A stretch of 64,000 bases of DNA, from contig JAQMWT010000362.1 of assembly GCA_029834535.1 (NCBI GenBank), forward strand, positions 62,001 through 126,000, given 5' to 3'. Source of the DNA: Chrysophaeum taylorii (Eukaryota > Sar > Pelagophyceae > Pelagomonadales > Pelagomonadaceae). This document shows, piece by piece, positions 32,492 through 42,165 of this stretch (position 1 is its first letter; every line of letters starts with the position of its first letter). A program made the position numbers and the translations under genes. Under the pieces are notes generated by a model that worked only from the letters and a program-made list of their open reading frames with translations, did no database searches and had not been told where the DNA came from.

Positions 32492-33418
32492 TTTCTTCTC
32501 GTGTAGAGTCCCAAAATCCTTGACCTCTTAACACTTGACTTTACGTTTTACTTTACTTCAAGTGACTTGACTCCTTCTTGACTCGATCGACAGGGCGGAG
32601 TCGGCGAAAGTCCGCCGGCGTAGTACCACCACCAACTCGGCAAGGAGGATTTGGTCGAGGAAGACGCAGAGAACCCGGCTCGGCACGTTCCCGGCCGGCC
32701 GGCCGAGAGCTTCTGCGGGCGAGTCCCCCCCACCGGCTACATCGCACTCTTCGTCTCGAGAGCGTCACTCTGCTGATGATGAGGAGCTGGACACGACCAT
32801 TGTCCTGACGATGAACCGGTTTTTCACGGAGCGAATCCGTCAGAACTACGGCCCGGCGATCTCCCTCCGAAAACCCTCAACCCGGTCGCCGAGAACTTGG
32901 CCCCGTCCCCCCGACGACTCCGGAATCCCTGCTCTCTTGAGCCTATTTTCCGTTAAGCGCCTCTTGACTTGACTTTGCCATGCTTCAGCTTGACTTTACC
33001 TCGTCACTTGACTCGACTCTACTCTGATTAAAGTCAATAATCTTGAACTGACGTAAACCCTCGAGAGTTCGTTCGTAGATCACCATCTCTTTACCCGTTG
33101 ATGACGGAATCCCGTTCGTGATGGAACCCCTTGACCATCACGCAAGACTCAGTTTGAATCAAGGGTGAGTATATGAGCCAATAGCAAGGAGGAACCCCAT
33201 AATGGACTTTTCGCCCACTGGCATGAGGCACAAGGGATATTGTGGAGTGCAGTTGGGGAAAGTGTGAAAAAAAAAATGGATGGGGGTGCACGGGGGCGCA
33301 CGGTGACCCTGCTCAAGATGGTAGGCATGGCGGGGTCGTTGCATATGGGACATCATCTAAAATCTTTTTTGTGGAATTGGATGTTTTTTGTGGAATTGGA
33401 CGTCTAGAGGAGGTTTTT
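32492..33418. other. Intergenic, no supported gene
   Basis: Repeated cttgactt-type motifs occur at about 32528-32580 and 32964-33020. Near 33365-33402 ttttttgtggaattgga occurs twice in tandem, in the 3' region of the ABC transporter. No conserved frame. Confidence 0.45.
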
Positions 33419-35134
33419 TTAGGCGGCTTCCTCGCCTTCGTCTTGGATGCGGACATCGGCACCGTGGTTCTTCTCGCTGGGGCCATTGCTGCGGCATGTC
33501 TTGATGCAGTGTTTGATCTGAACGTAGGCCATGGCGACGATAACGAAAATCAGAAGCGGGCTGATAAAGGCGAGGTGAATGCCGGTCGTCTTACAATTGC
33601 TCCCCGGGAGCGAGAGCTCGCCGTTGGCAGCCTTGACGTCGGCACACCCAAAGTGGTACATCGGACTCAGAAATGCGAGCCACCGAGCGTTCTTCAGGGC
33701 CATGTCGCGCGGAAGCAGGGTGCCGTTGGCGAAACCCCAAACCGCGACATATGGGAAGATGCTCGCCATGGTGATGAGCGGGTTGGGCCTGCATCAAAAG
33801 CATCACTACAACACTCGAATGCGTGTTTCACTTGACACTGGATTGGACTGGAGGACTGGCAGGAGGGTGTAGGCGACCTGGACCTGGAGCGCGTAGTAGA
33901 CGTCGACAAAGATGACGTTCGAGTTGATCCACCAGAACCGCGGCGCCAAAGCGATGAGGAGCCCGTTAAGCAAGAAGCCGAGCGTGACCGACTGGATGGC
34001 AGCGATGACGATGGTCTCGACGATCGCGTCTCGCTTGCGCGTGAGCAAGAGCCCAACATCCTCGAGGTGCTGGCCGCGCTTGAAGCAATAGTTGAGGATC
34101 GATCCGAAGTGGACTGCACGCGCAGAAGAACAGTCAGCACGAGGCCACGTCGCGCGACGACGCACTGTACTCGAGCATGAACACCTTCAAGAAGCTGAAG
34201 ACCGACGAAAACGGCTCAATGCCTTCGCCGCGACCTGAGGTCGAACCCTTGCGTGAAGACGCGAGAAAACCACACGCACACACGTGCATAATGGCACCAC
34301 AAAACGACAGCAAAATAGCTCCAGACTCTGGCCGCCACCCTTGTAGTTACCCGCCATGACGCCGCAGAGGATGCCAAATACGATGATCGTGAACGTCGGC
34401 AACATATGCTCGCCTTCGATGAAGTGTCGCTTGACGACATACGTATCGATCCACGACCCAGCGTCTGGTTTCTCGTTTTTGGGGAGCGTCTTGATCTGGC
34501 GCGTGATCGCACGCGACGCCGTGAACGTGTCTCCCGAGTTGCTCGACTGTCCGACTTGGAGGATACGGTTGTCGATGTTGAGGTGTGGCGTCCCGACAAA
34601 CGCGTTTTCGATGAGCCGGAAGTGGTCGTGGGTCACCAGGAACAGCTTGATTGAGCGGAACTGCTGCACCTCTTTGAGCACGGCGAGCACGGTCTCCATG
34701 CTAGCAGCGTCAATGCCAGCGAAGGGTTCATCTAGGACCATGGCTTTCGCGTTGCGGGTTATCGCGAGCTGCACGGCGAGCGCCAACAGCATCTTCTTGC
34801 GCTGACCGCCACTTAACCCGGGCACGTCGAGCATGCCCATCAGCTTGCCGCCGATTCGCTTGTTGGTCGGTACGCCCATGGCCTCGAGGTCGGCAAACAG
34901 CTGCTCCCGGGCCGGAGTGTGCAGGGGCAGCATGTTGATGAAAGTTTTGACAGGAAGCTGTGGCTTGAACATCGGATACTGAGGGATCAGCACGACGTTG
35001 CCATCTCCAAGGAGCTCGGTGAGTTTCTGGACGAACCACGTCTTGCCGCTCCCGGTAGCCCCGCGAACTATGAATGCTTGGTGCGACGCTACTACCGACT
35101 CGAGCTCCTTCTCAAAACCACTAGTCGTCGTCAT
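33419..35134 (-). CDS. ABCG-type half transporter, four exons
   Basis: I read exons 35134-34351, 34234-34166, 34113-33849 and 33788-33419, giving 495 residues. The ATPase domain has Walker A GATGSGKT (about residue 25), signature LSGGQRKK, Walker B AMVLDEPFAG and a THDHF switch His. Membrane helices follow, including TFTIIVFGILCGVMAG, IVIAAIQSVTLGFLLNGLL and a C-terminal IHLAFISPLLIFVIVAMAYV. Domain order ATPase-then-membrane is that of ABCG exporters. Introns are 116, 52 and 60 nt. The frame closes across all three, but the third donor (GTCCAA) is weak. At 495 residues it is shorter than most half transporters, and the ATPase start is short, so a 5' exon may be missing. Substrate unknown. 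Confidence 0.8.
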
Positions 35135-35659
35135 TCTCCTCCTTGATTGCTCCTCCGTTTTGGTCGTAGAATGACGTTCGTGCTCTTTGCAACGATGAAC
35201 GATTAAGTTACTGACGAGAACTCGAAAGATGGTCCCTACAAGCTCCTTCAAAGAACTTTCACAGAACTCGTGTTCTTTTGAGGATGTATGCGCAATATAC
35301 CACACCAGAGGCCCTTCCAAGAGCGTTCGCTGCTTCCGAAGATGCTTGCCGGCCTGTTCGCGAATCCGAAACTATTCGAACACACGGCTCTCGATCCAGT
35401 ATTGTCTCACTTCGGCGGACGTAGGAGGGCGTCTGAACCGCGCTTTAGACGATCTCGTGTATTTACAAGCTGCCCAAGTGCCCTCTCTGGAATGGGCGAT
35501 TAGAAGCGCCGACAAGACGATGATGATGGTGATGTCGGTCTGTCCGTCTCTTAGTCCCGAAACTACTACCTGTTGTTCTCCGGTAAGTGAAGGCTATACG
35601 TTTCTGAAGGAAAAGTTGCGACCGATACCTTCGACGGCGTGGAGTCGAAGGCAGTGCCT
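35135..35659. other. Intergenic, no supported gene
   Basis: Upstream region of the ABC transporter. A plus-strand peptide GRLNRALDDLVY near 35427-35462 is discussed under findings. Confidence 0.4.
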
Positions 35660-36696
35660 ATGGCCTGCCGCGACAAGGCCGAGCTCGTCCGCGAGGCGGC
35701 GATGCGTTTCGTGGCCATGGGGGGGCCTGTCGCGAGCGCTTCGAAGAAGGCGCAGGCCGAGACTGCGGCCTGGGCGAGCGTCAGCTACAGGGCGGTCGCA
35801 GATCGCGTTGCGACTTTAACGAAGGCCGGGCTTGCGGCGATCATCAAAGAAAACGTGCCGCCGCCGCCGCCGCCGACGACGACGGAGCTGCCACTCGAGG
35901 GGCGCCGGGGGCTCGGGATCAAAAAGGCGAGCGCGGACGGGGCGGGCGTCTTGGCTGACGGTCAGTCTCGCGGCCTCAAGAAGATCATGGACAGCTGCAG
36001 CGCGCTTTACCGCGAGGACGCGAAGTGATCGTAGAACTCGGTGAGGATCTATGCCGCGTCGCCTTGAATCGCCAAGAGACGCTCGAGTGCTTAAGCCAGG
36101 CGTGGCGGGCTGCGCTGCAGCCCGAGGTCAACCGCAAGGCCTGGTCCAAGTCCGGCCTCTCCCTCTTCAACCAGCCCCCCCAATGGATCCAGCTCTACCA
36201 GGAGCAGCAGCAGGACGCCGCCCCCGCGGCGCCGGCGGGCGAACTCTCCATGGTTCTGAACACGTGTGCGCTGACGCTGTTCCCGCCTTCTCGGAAGCGC
36301 GCCATCCCCGCCGCCAACGCCACCCCGGATGCCGACCCAGAATCCGAAGCTCCCAACGCCGGCGGCGACTCTCGCCTGACATCTGCTGACCTCCAAAGCT
36401 GTCCTGGCGCCGCCAACTCCGCGGAGAAACTCCGGCTCTCTTACCTCAAGCAAGGTGTCTCGGCCATCAAGGGCTACTCGGTAAAGGCCATCAAGGAGCA
36501 GCTTGGCAAGCACAACCTCAGAGCCTACACCACCCAGGACGCCGACAAGATCGCCCTCCTTCGACACCTCGAAGCCCAGTTTGGCATGAAAATCCTCATC
36601 TCCTGGCTCTCTGAGAGCCTTCGTGCAAAGTTTGCCCCCGGCAGCGAGTACGCGCGCGAGGCGCCGCCCAAGAAAAAAAGAAGCCCGACGACATAG
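35660..36696 (+). pseudogene. Transposase-like fragment with C-terminal SAP-like segment
   Basis: Two frames overlap by four bases at 36025-36028. The first (ATG 35660, to 36028) is Ala-rich with a proline run near its centre. The second (to 36696) starts with EDLCRVALNRQETLECLSQA then AWSKSGLSLFNQP, a pattern like the C-terminal tail of DDE transposases of the pogo/Tigger group, and ends with a SAP-like helix pair (VKAIKEQLGKHNLRAYTTQD) and a basic KKKRSP tail. The frame change suggests a broken element or sequencing error. The catalytic core is not seen. It may be the 3' relative of the relic at 27405-28180. Confidence 0.4.
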
Positions 36697-37195
36697 ACGC
36701 CTTCCAACTCAAAGCCAAGGCCGAGGAGTGCATAGCCAAGTCCAAACACGCCTCGAAAGCCTATCGGGTGCCGCTTTTCCCCATTCAAGCTTCCAACACC
36801 ACCTCAAGTGTCTGAGTCGCCCTCGTGTCTGAGTCGCCCTCGGGCTCTCATACACCCCTCTAACCTTCGCTTCTAACTTATTTGGGCGCCCAGACGGAAT
36901 ATCCGGAAGCATAGCAGAGCTCACCAGAAGTTCCGGCGACCGTGGCGACTCGTAGGAGTCCGCTCGCAACTTTCCTTCCGAAACCCGCGCAACCCGCAGA
37001 AAATCACCGTCGGAGTGATGATTTTCGTGCCCGATTACTCGGATGACCGTCTAAGCCGCTCGATCCCAGCTCCTCCGGACTTCGAAAGGGCACCATGAGT
37101 CGTTGTTTTGAGCCGTTTGCGGGTCGGGTGGTCGAGCACATCGCTCGCATTTTTTCCTTCACTCACCTGAGAATAACAGGTACTGTTCCTGACGG
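36697..37195. other. Intergenic, no supported gene
   Basis: Contains a tandem gtgtctgagtcgccctc pair near 36808-36841. Nothing coding is supported. Confidence 0.4.
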
Positions 37196-38379
37196 TTATT
37201 CACCGGGGAAGTCAAAACCCGCGCATTCATCGTCTTCGGCGGTGGCGCTGTCCCCATCGCCGGCAATGCACTTCAGGAGGAAGTCGCCGATCTCGTCCGC
37301 GCACTTGTTGACGAGGCAAGGTGAAGAGAAGCATGTGGGCCGTGTGGTTGTGAAGGCAGTGGCGGGCCATGGTGTTAAAGACTTTGTGGGCCTTGCGGGC
37401 GCTCTCGACGTCGGCGGATCGAGCAAAAGGACGACTCGCATCTTTGACATTACGAAGGCCGCTTGGATTGAACTGTGGTTTAGCGGTACCAGTGACAGCA
37501 GACGTGAGAGTAGCAAATACGTGTGCTGTATAGTCCAGCTCAGTCTCAGTGTCGTCCATCAGCTTAGAGAGAATCAAGTTTGGTTTCTGATGGGTAGACA
37601 AGCCTTCGACATGTGGAATCCAGGAGACAGGAGGCTCCAGGCGTCTCTTATTCTCGGTACTGTTAGAAACCGAGTTGTAGAGATACAGAGCAAACTCCAA
37701 AATTAAATTTGAGTTTGACGGGTGACACAGCGCACTTGAGTCAGGCTGTGCACGTATTGATAACCTGGTCTCATATAAGATACACCATTCAGCCCAGCAG
37801 CCGCGATCGTATCGGTTGTTACTCGAACTATTAGCGAGCTGCTTATGGATTTCTTCATACATTTTCCGACACAAAGTAGGTTGATCAAACTGAAGGTCTG
37901 TTTCTTCTTGGTTTGGCGGATAAGAGAGATGCCTCAACGATTGCATATATTCGATGAATACGTGCACGTGCCAGTGAGGATTGCAAGTAACGGCATTGAA
38001 TTGTTGTTTTGAATATGAGACGTCAGTGGTAGTGAAAGTCTCGTAGTAGTTAAACGCAATCAACATGATAGCATGCGTTTTTTTAGGCAGGTAGTGTTTA
38101 TTATACACAATTGTAATGGCTGGCCAAGCCGCAAGTGCCGGTTTATTTACCGATTAGTGGTTTAAAAACGTATACCAAAAAGGTAGAATTAGTGTTTTGA
38201 TACCTATGCCAGTAGGCATGAGTTAAAGCAAAGGTGGACACTGGCGCTTTAATTCTGCGGTCAAAGGCAAGTTCGCGAGGATAGGTGGCACTTAACTTGC
38301 GCACGCCTTCCTTAATGCGATCGTTTATCTCGGGGCGAACCGCACAAACTTCATTGTCGTACATGGTCAAGCGTTCCAC
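37196..38379 (-). pseudogene. AT-richer unrecognised gene, broken
   Basis: A protein-like frame starts at ATG 38379 (MERLTMYDNEVCAVRPEIND) and stops at 38143. Removing 31 nt (GTAAAT...CAG, about 38116-38146) would join it in frame to a second piece (YNKHYLPKKTHAIMLIAFNY) that runs to about 37320. A frame change there leads to a clear C-terminus, LVNKCADEIGDFLLKCIAGD, ending GFDFPGE at 37196. Composition is distinctly more AT-rich and less Ala/Arg-biased than the host genes, suggesting transfer or mobile-element origin. I do not recognise the family. A 31-nt intron would be unusually short, so indel decay is the alternative. Confidence 0.4.
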
Positions 38380-38389
38380 CCTTGACCCT

Positions 38390-40195
38390 GAACATGTTCC
38401 CCCGCCTGATGCTCAGCCAGTTCCTTTCGATATTACACCCCATCAAGATGATAACCCCGATGATGCGCTGCAGAGGGGGAATCAAAGTCAGAGGGGGCAG
38501 ACCCCCACTCCTGCTCCTTCACCGCCTTCTCAACCCGCATCCGCTCCGTCCTCGTCCTAGACAACTCCTGATACTGCACCTCCAGCTGTCGAAGACAACA
38601 CTCTCTCGCCACCACCTCTACTTCCGTCTTACAAGGACATGTTCCTCACAAGATAACCTTGAACTTGTCCCAGGTTCCCGGCGCCCCAATCAACGCAAAG
38701 CCTCATCCATGGCTTCCATAACTGCCCGGCTCCAAGCCTCTGCTGTTGGCGCCAACAAATCCGCTGGGGGCAAACTCGCTGACTTTCGATGGGATCTTCC
38801 GCATCGCATTCTCGATTTCAAATCCCCCTCCCTCTCCACCCTCAACACCTCTGCTGGTATCCACTGGGCAGCTATCAGCCCAGGGGGGGAACAGGCTTTG
38901 CTTGTACAACACCTCCTTCCGTTGCGCACTGATCTTCTGTCTCGTTACCCACTGCTTGATGGTGTGTTCTCGCAAACCAAGTGTGCAGCCAGCTTACCAG
39001 TGTCTACGTACCTCACGACAGATGACACTCCCTGTCATCCTCTTACATCGTCACATACGGGCATGTTTACTGAGCATGCTTCTGCCTTTGGTGTCTCTTC
39101 GTCGCAATATGCCTACGCCTACCTGACACCCACCAACTTCATCGATCATAACACAAACACTCCCTGGTCATCATCTGACTTTGGATCTACGTCTTCTTCC
39201 TTAACCGACCTGGAGGAATATCTCATCTTTTCCACAGAGTACATTACTCAGGTTCTCTGACCTTGGGGAATATCTCCTCTTTTCCACAGAGTACATCACT
39301 CACGTTTTGCAGGAGGAACCACTCCTCTTGATTCAACTGGAACCGGGCCCTTCTACCCCTTCCGCTCGTTTCACTCACGCTTATTCTGAAGTGCTGTACA
39401 CTGCTTCGACCGCAAAGTCGTTAAACTATGGCTTTCCAGCCACTATAGGTCCGGACGAACACAAACTCCAAGAATCCGACATTGCCATCGACCAGTACAA
39501 GCTCAAGTGCTTACTAGGGCTTGCGCCGGAAGATCGACAAGCCTATATCAAGGCGATCGCAAAAGGACTACATGACATCGTCCGCTTTGGCTGTTTCAAG
39601 CTAGCTCTACCTGATGCCTCGACTCGTCCTATCGACAGCCGACTAGTCCTCAAGATCAAGACCGACTCCTCAGGGGAGTATGTCAAGCACAAGGCTCGGT
39701 TAGTCTTGCGTGGCTTCTTAGCTACCCTCGGCGTGGATTTCTTTTCCACCTGGTCGCCTATGGCAACGATGACTGCGATGCGCGTCATCTTAGCCATAGT
39801 TGCTTACAAGAATCTTCCCGTGTACCACAGCGACGTGCCCAGCGCGTTCGTCCAGTCCGACATCGATGCGCACGTCCACTTCCAGCTCCCTGACGGTATC
39901 AAGTTGCTTGATTCGCAAGACGCTAAATATCGCGGCCGCCGTTTACCCAAGTTGCTTAAGTCCCTGTATGGACTCAGGCAAGCTCCGTCATTCTGGAACA
40001 AAGAGATCGACAAATTCTTTAGGAGTCTTGGTTACAAACGACACCATGCTGACTCTTGCCTGTATGCACGTGTCACTACTCTCGCTCGCTTTCTCATTTG
40101 CAGCTTGTCTGTGGATGACATCGTCATAGTCGCTAACGATGATGAACTTCGCACAGAACTCCAGGAAGCTCTGCGCAAACACTATTCGGTGAGAG
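38390..40195 (+). mobile_element. Ty1/copia retrotransposon fragment (linker and reverse transcriptase)
   Basis: From about 39307 one frame encodes a copia-type reverse transcriptase: DQYKLKCLLG lead-in, RLVLKIKTD, HKARLVLRGF, the first catalytic region DVPSAFVQSDIDAHVHFQLP, KLLKSLYGLRQAPSFWN and SVDDIVIVAN with the paired Asp. The upstream frame (38382-39260) is the Pro/Ser-rich linker between integrase and reverse transcriptase. Gag, protease and integrase are absent on the left, and similarity stops abruptly at about 40195, before RNase H. It is a dead fragment. Confidence 0.85.
39207..39310 (+). repeat. 52-bp tandem duplication inside copia fragment
   Basis: Units 39207-39258 and 39259-39310 share ggaatatctc[a/c]tcttttccacag and flanks. 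The duplication puts the two parts of the copia frame out of phase (stop at 39260). Confidence 0.8.
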
Positions 40196-40981
40196 CAGTT
40201 CGAACGTGTTCACACACTTGTGTGGGTGTGACGGGGCCGTTACTAACAAGGGTAAGGTAAAAGACGTAAGAGGTAGGGTGGGCTTTGTGGTTCAGGGTAA
40301 GCCCTAAGAAGCAGGAGTTCACGCCGCAGGTCTCAATCCGCAAGTAGAGGATCGGCGAGCTGCTGGTGTGGTTGTGTGGTGGGGAGAGAAGCGCTGCTCC
40401 CTGTCCAGCATCCTCGAGTAGACGAGGACAGCGGCCGTGCCAGGGTAAGCGGGAGCCCCTCTTTTCTCTCGTCCCCGCGGACTTTGCATCTCATCCCTAT
40501 GCTAGTTACCTCTGCGCCGTCCGTTGAGAATGTCATTTCTTCCTTACCCTTCTTATTGCTTCTGTCCGAGATTTCCATGTGCAAAACAGTTTTCTTTGCT
40601 CGCACCGCTCAGTCCATAGAGTAGCGCGCCCTTAGGTACATAGCCACACCTTTAACCGTAGGTTCCTTCCTCTCTTTGTGCCGTCTGTCGTATGCTGAGG
40701 CTAGGAGAGCTAGCTTGTTCCCCGAACCTACCCGCACCTTGGTGCCGGACGCACTCGGTGAGGCGGGATGGTTGTTTCGTGCCTTAACCACTGCACGTCA
40801 AGAATCCGCCGCTGGAAAAACAAAAATCTTGCCAAGCAACTGACTGCGTGCCACGCTCCCCTCTTAGCTGTCGGGCTTCAAAAATCCATCGCGGCGGCGG
40901 CGGCGGCGGCGGCGTCTAGATGATGGGTAGCTCTTTCTTTTTAGTCGACGTCCCCTTCCTCCTTCCTTCCTTTCTTTTTGA
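40196..40981. other. Non-coding stretch after copia junction
   Basis: No conserved frame. It begins TGTTCACACACTTGTGTGG at 40208, which could be an LTR start, but no matching end or second copy is seen. A GGC triplet run lies at about 40893-40914. Confidence 0.35.
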
Positions 40982-42145
40982 TCAAAGATGCCGCATGCGC
41001 AATTTTAAGGTAGGCAAGGTGCGCGTAGGGGGTGAGTCGCAGGCGTGGCGGAGGGCGGCGTTCGTGGCATGAGGGTGGGTCGTGTCGAGGGGGAAGGGAG
41101 CGAAGTCGTGGGGAGAAGTGGCGGTTGCTGGGCGGATGAAGACCACGCGGAGCGGTGGTCTCGAGGGAAGCGGTGGTACCCCGGGGCGTTGGTTGTGAGT
41201 AGTCGGGCCGCCGAGGTATTTGCGCTGGATTGTGGATCTTTGCATGATGGAAAGGTCGCACTCGAGGCGGAGCATCTCGAGGCCGGCAGCCCACGCGGCG
41301 TCGAGGAGCAAGGCGAGAGTGGCGGCGGAGACGGCAGGGTGCGTGAGCGCTTGGAGACAAAAAGGGTTGCGGCGCTGGGTGAGGAGGCGTCGCACGAGGT
41401 GGGCAGTCAGGACGCGGCAGGAGGCGAGGTGGAGGCGGCGGAGGTTAGCGCAGCGGGCGAGGGCGTCGATGGTCGGCTCGGCGACGAGAGCGCCGGCGAG
41501 CGAGAGCGAGAGGAGGTTCCGGGCAAAGGGGAGGAGGTCGGGGTGGAGCTTGGAGAAGGAGAGGTCGAGGGCAAGAATATTAGGGACGATGATACTGGCG
41601 GGATCGAGGGGCTGGCCGGCGAGGTCGAGGGCGCGGAGCGCCGGGCAGGCGTCGGAAAGATCTGGAACGAGGAGTCTCCGAGGACGGAGCCTGAGATCGG
41701 CGAGCGATGGGAAGCGACGATCGGTGCGGACTCGCGCGAGCAAGGGTCGCTCGGCGAGGTATGCGAGAAAAAGACTCGTAGCACGGTCGTTCGCGGCGAG
41801 GTCGAGCGCGACGAGGGTTTTGCGGTTGGCGGTGACGAGGGCTTGCGCGCGGGAGCCGTCGCGGAGCGCGAGGACACGGAGCCTCGTCGGAAGGAGGTCC
41901 ACCTCGCTCAGCGCGTTGTCGAGGCTCGCGTCGCCGTGGAGTCGCAGCTCTTGGAGCCGCGGGCATCGAGCGAGAAACCGCGACACTTCCTTGACCGAGG
42001 CGCGGCTCACCGACAGCCTCGCGCGCTCCATGCGCTCCAAGTGGCGCTCGCACGCTATCGCGACAACCTTCGAGCTGCCTGCCGCGCGCACGACGTCGGT
42101 TGCCGACAACATGCCCAGCACGAGGTCCGCCACGTCGGGTAGCAT
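40982..42145 (-). CDS. F-box-like leucine-rich repeat protein
   Basis: 387 residues from ATG 42145. Residues 1-40 (MLPDVADLVLGMLSATDVVR) resemble an F-box helix set that would bind Skp1. Degenerate leucine-rich repeats follow to about residue 290, with repeated LxxLxLxx units such as CPRLQELRLHG, CPALRALDLAGQPL and CANLRRLHLASCRVL. The C-terminal ~80 residues are Pro/His-rich and unstructured. Such proteins choose substrates for SCF ubiquitin ligases. The F-box is weak, so a plain LRR protein is possible. The start codon lies 20 bp from the start of the RNase P gene on the other strand. Confidence 0.7.
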   Translation of the reverse strand: MLPDVADLVLGMLSATDVVRAAGSSKVVAIACERHLERMERARLSVSRASVKEVSRFLARCPRLQELRLHGDASLDNALSEVDLLPTRLRVLALRDGSRAQALVTANRKTLVALDLAANDRATSLFLAYLAERPLLARVRTDRRFPSLADLRLRPRRLLVPDLSDACPALRALDLAGQPLDPASIIVPNILALDLSFSKLHPDLLPFARNLLSLSLAGALVAEPTIDALARCANLRRLHLASCRVLTAHLVRRLLTQRRNPFCLQALTHPAVSAATLALLLDAAWAAGLEMLRLECDLSIMQRSTIQRKYLGGPTTHNQRPGVPPLPSRPPLRVVFIRPATATSPHDFAPFPLDTTHPHATNAALRHACDSPPTRTLPTLKLRMRHL

Positions 42146-42165
42146 GTGGTAATGATTTTGGTGCT
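42146..42165. promoter_or_regulatory. 20-bp gap between head-to-head start codons
   Basis: Only 20 bp separate the ATG of the LRR gene (42145, minus) and the ATG of the RNase P gene (42166, plus). Leaders or promoters must therefore overlap the opposite gene's coding sequence, or the transcripts start very close to the ATGs. Confidence 0.7.
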
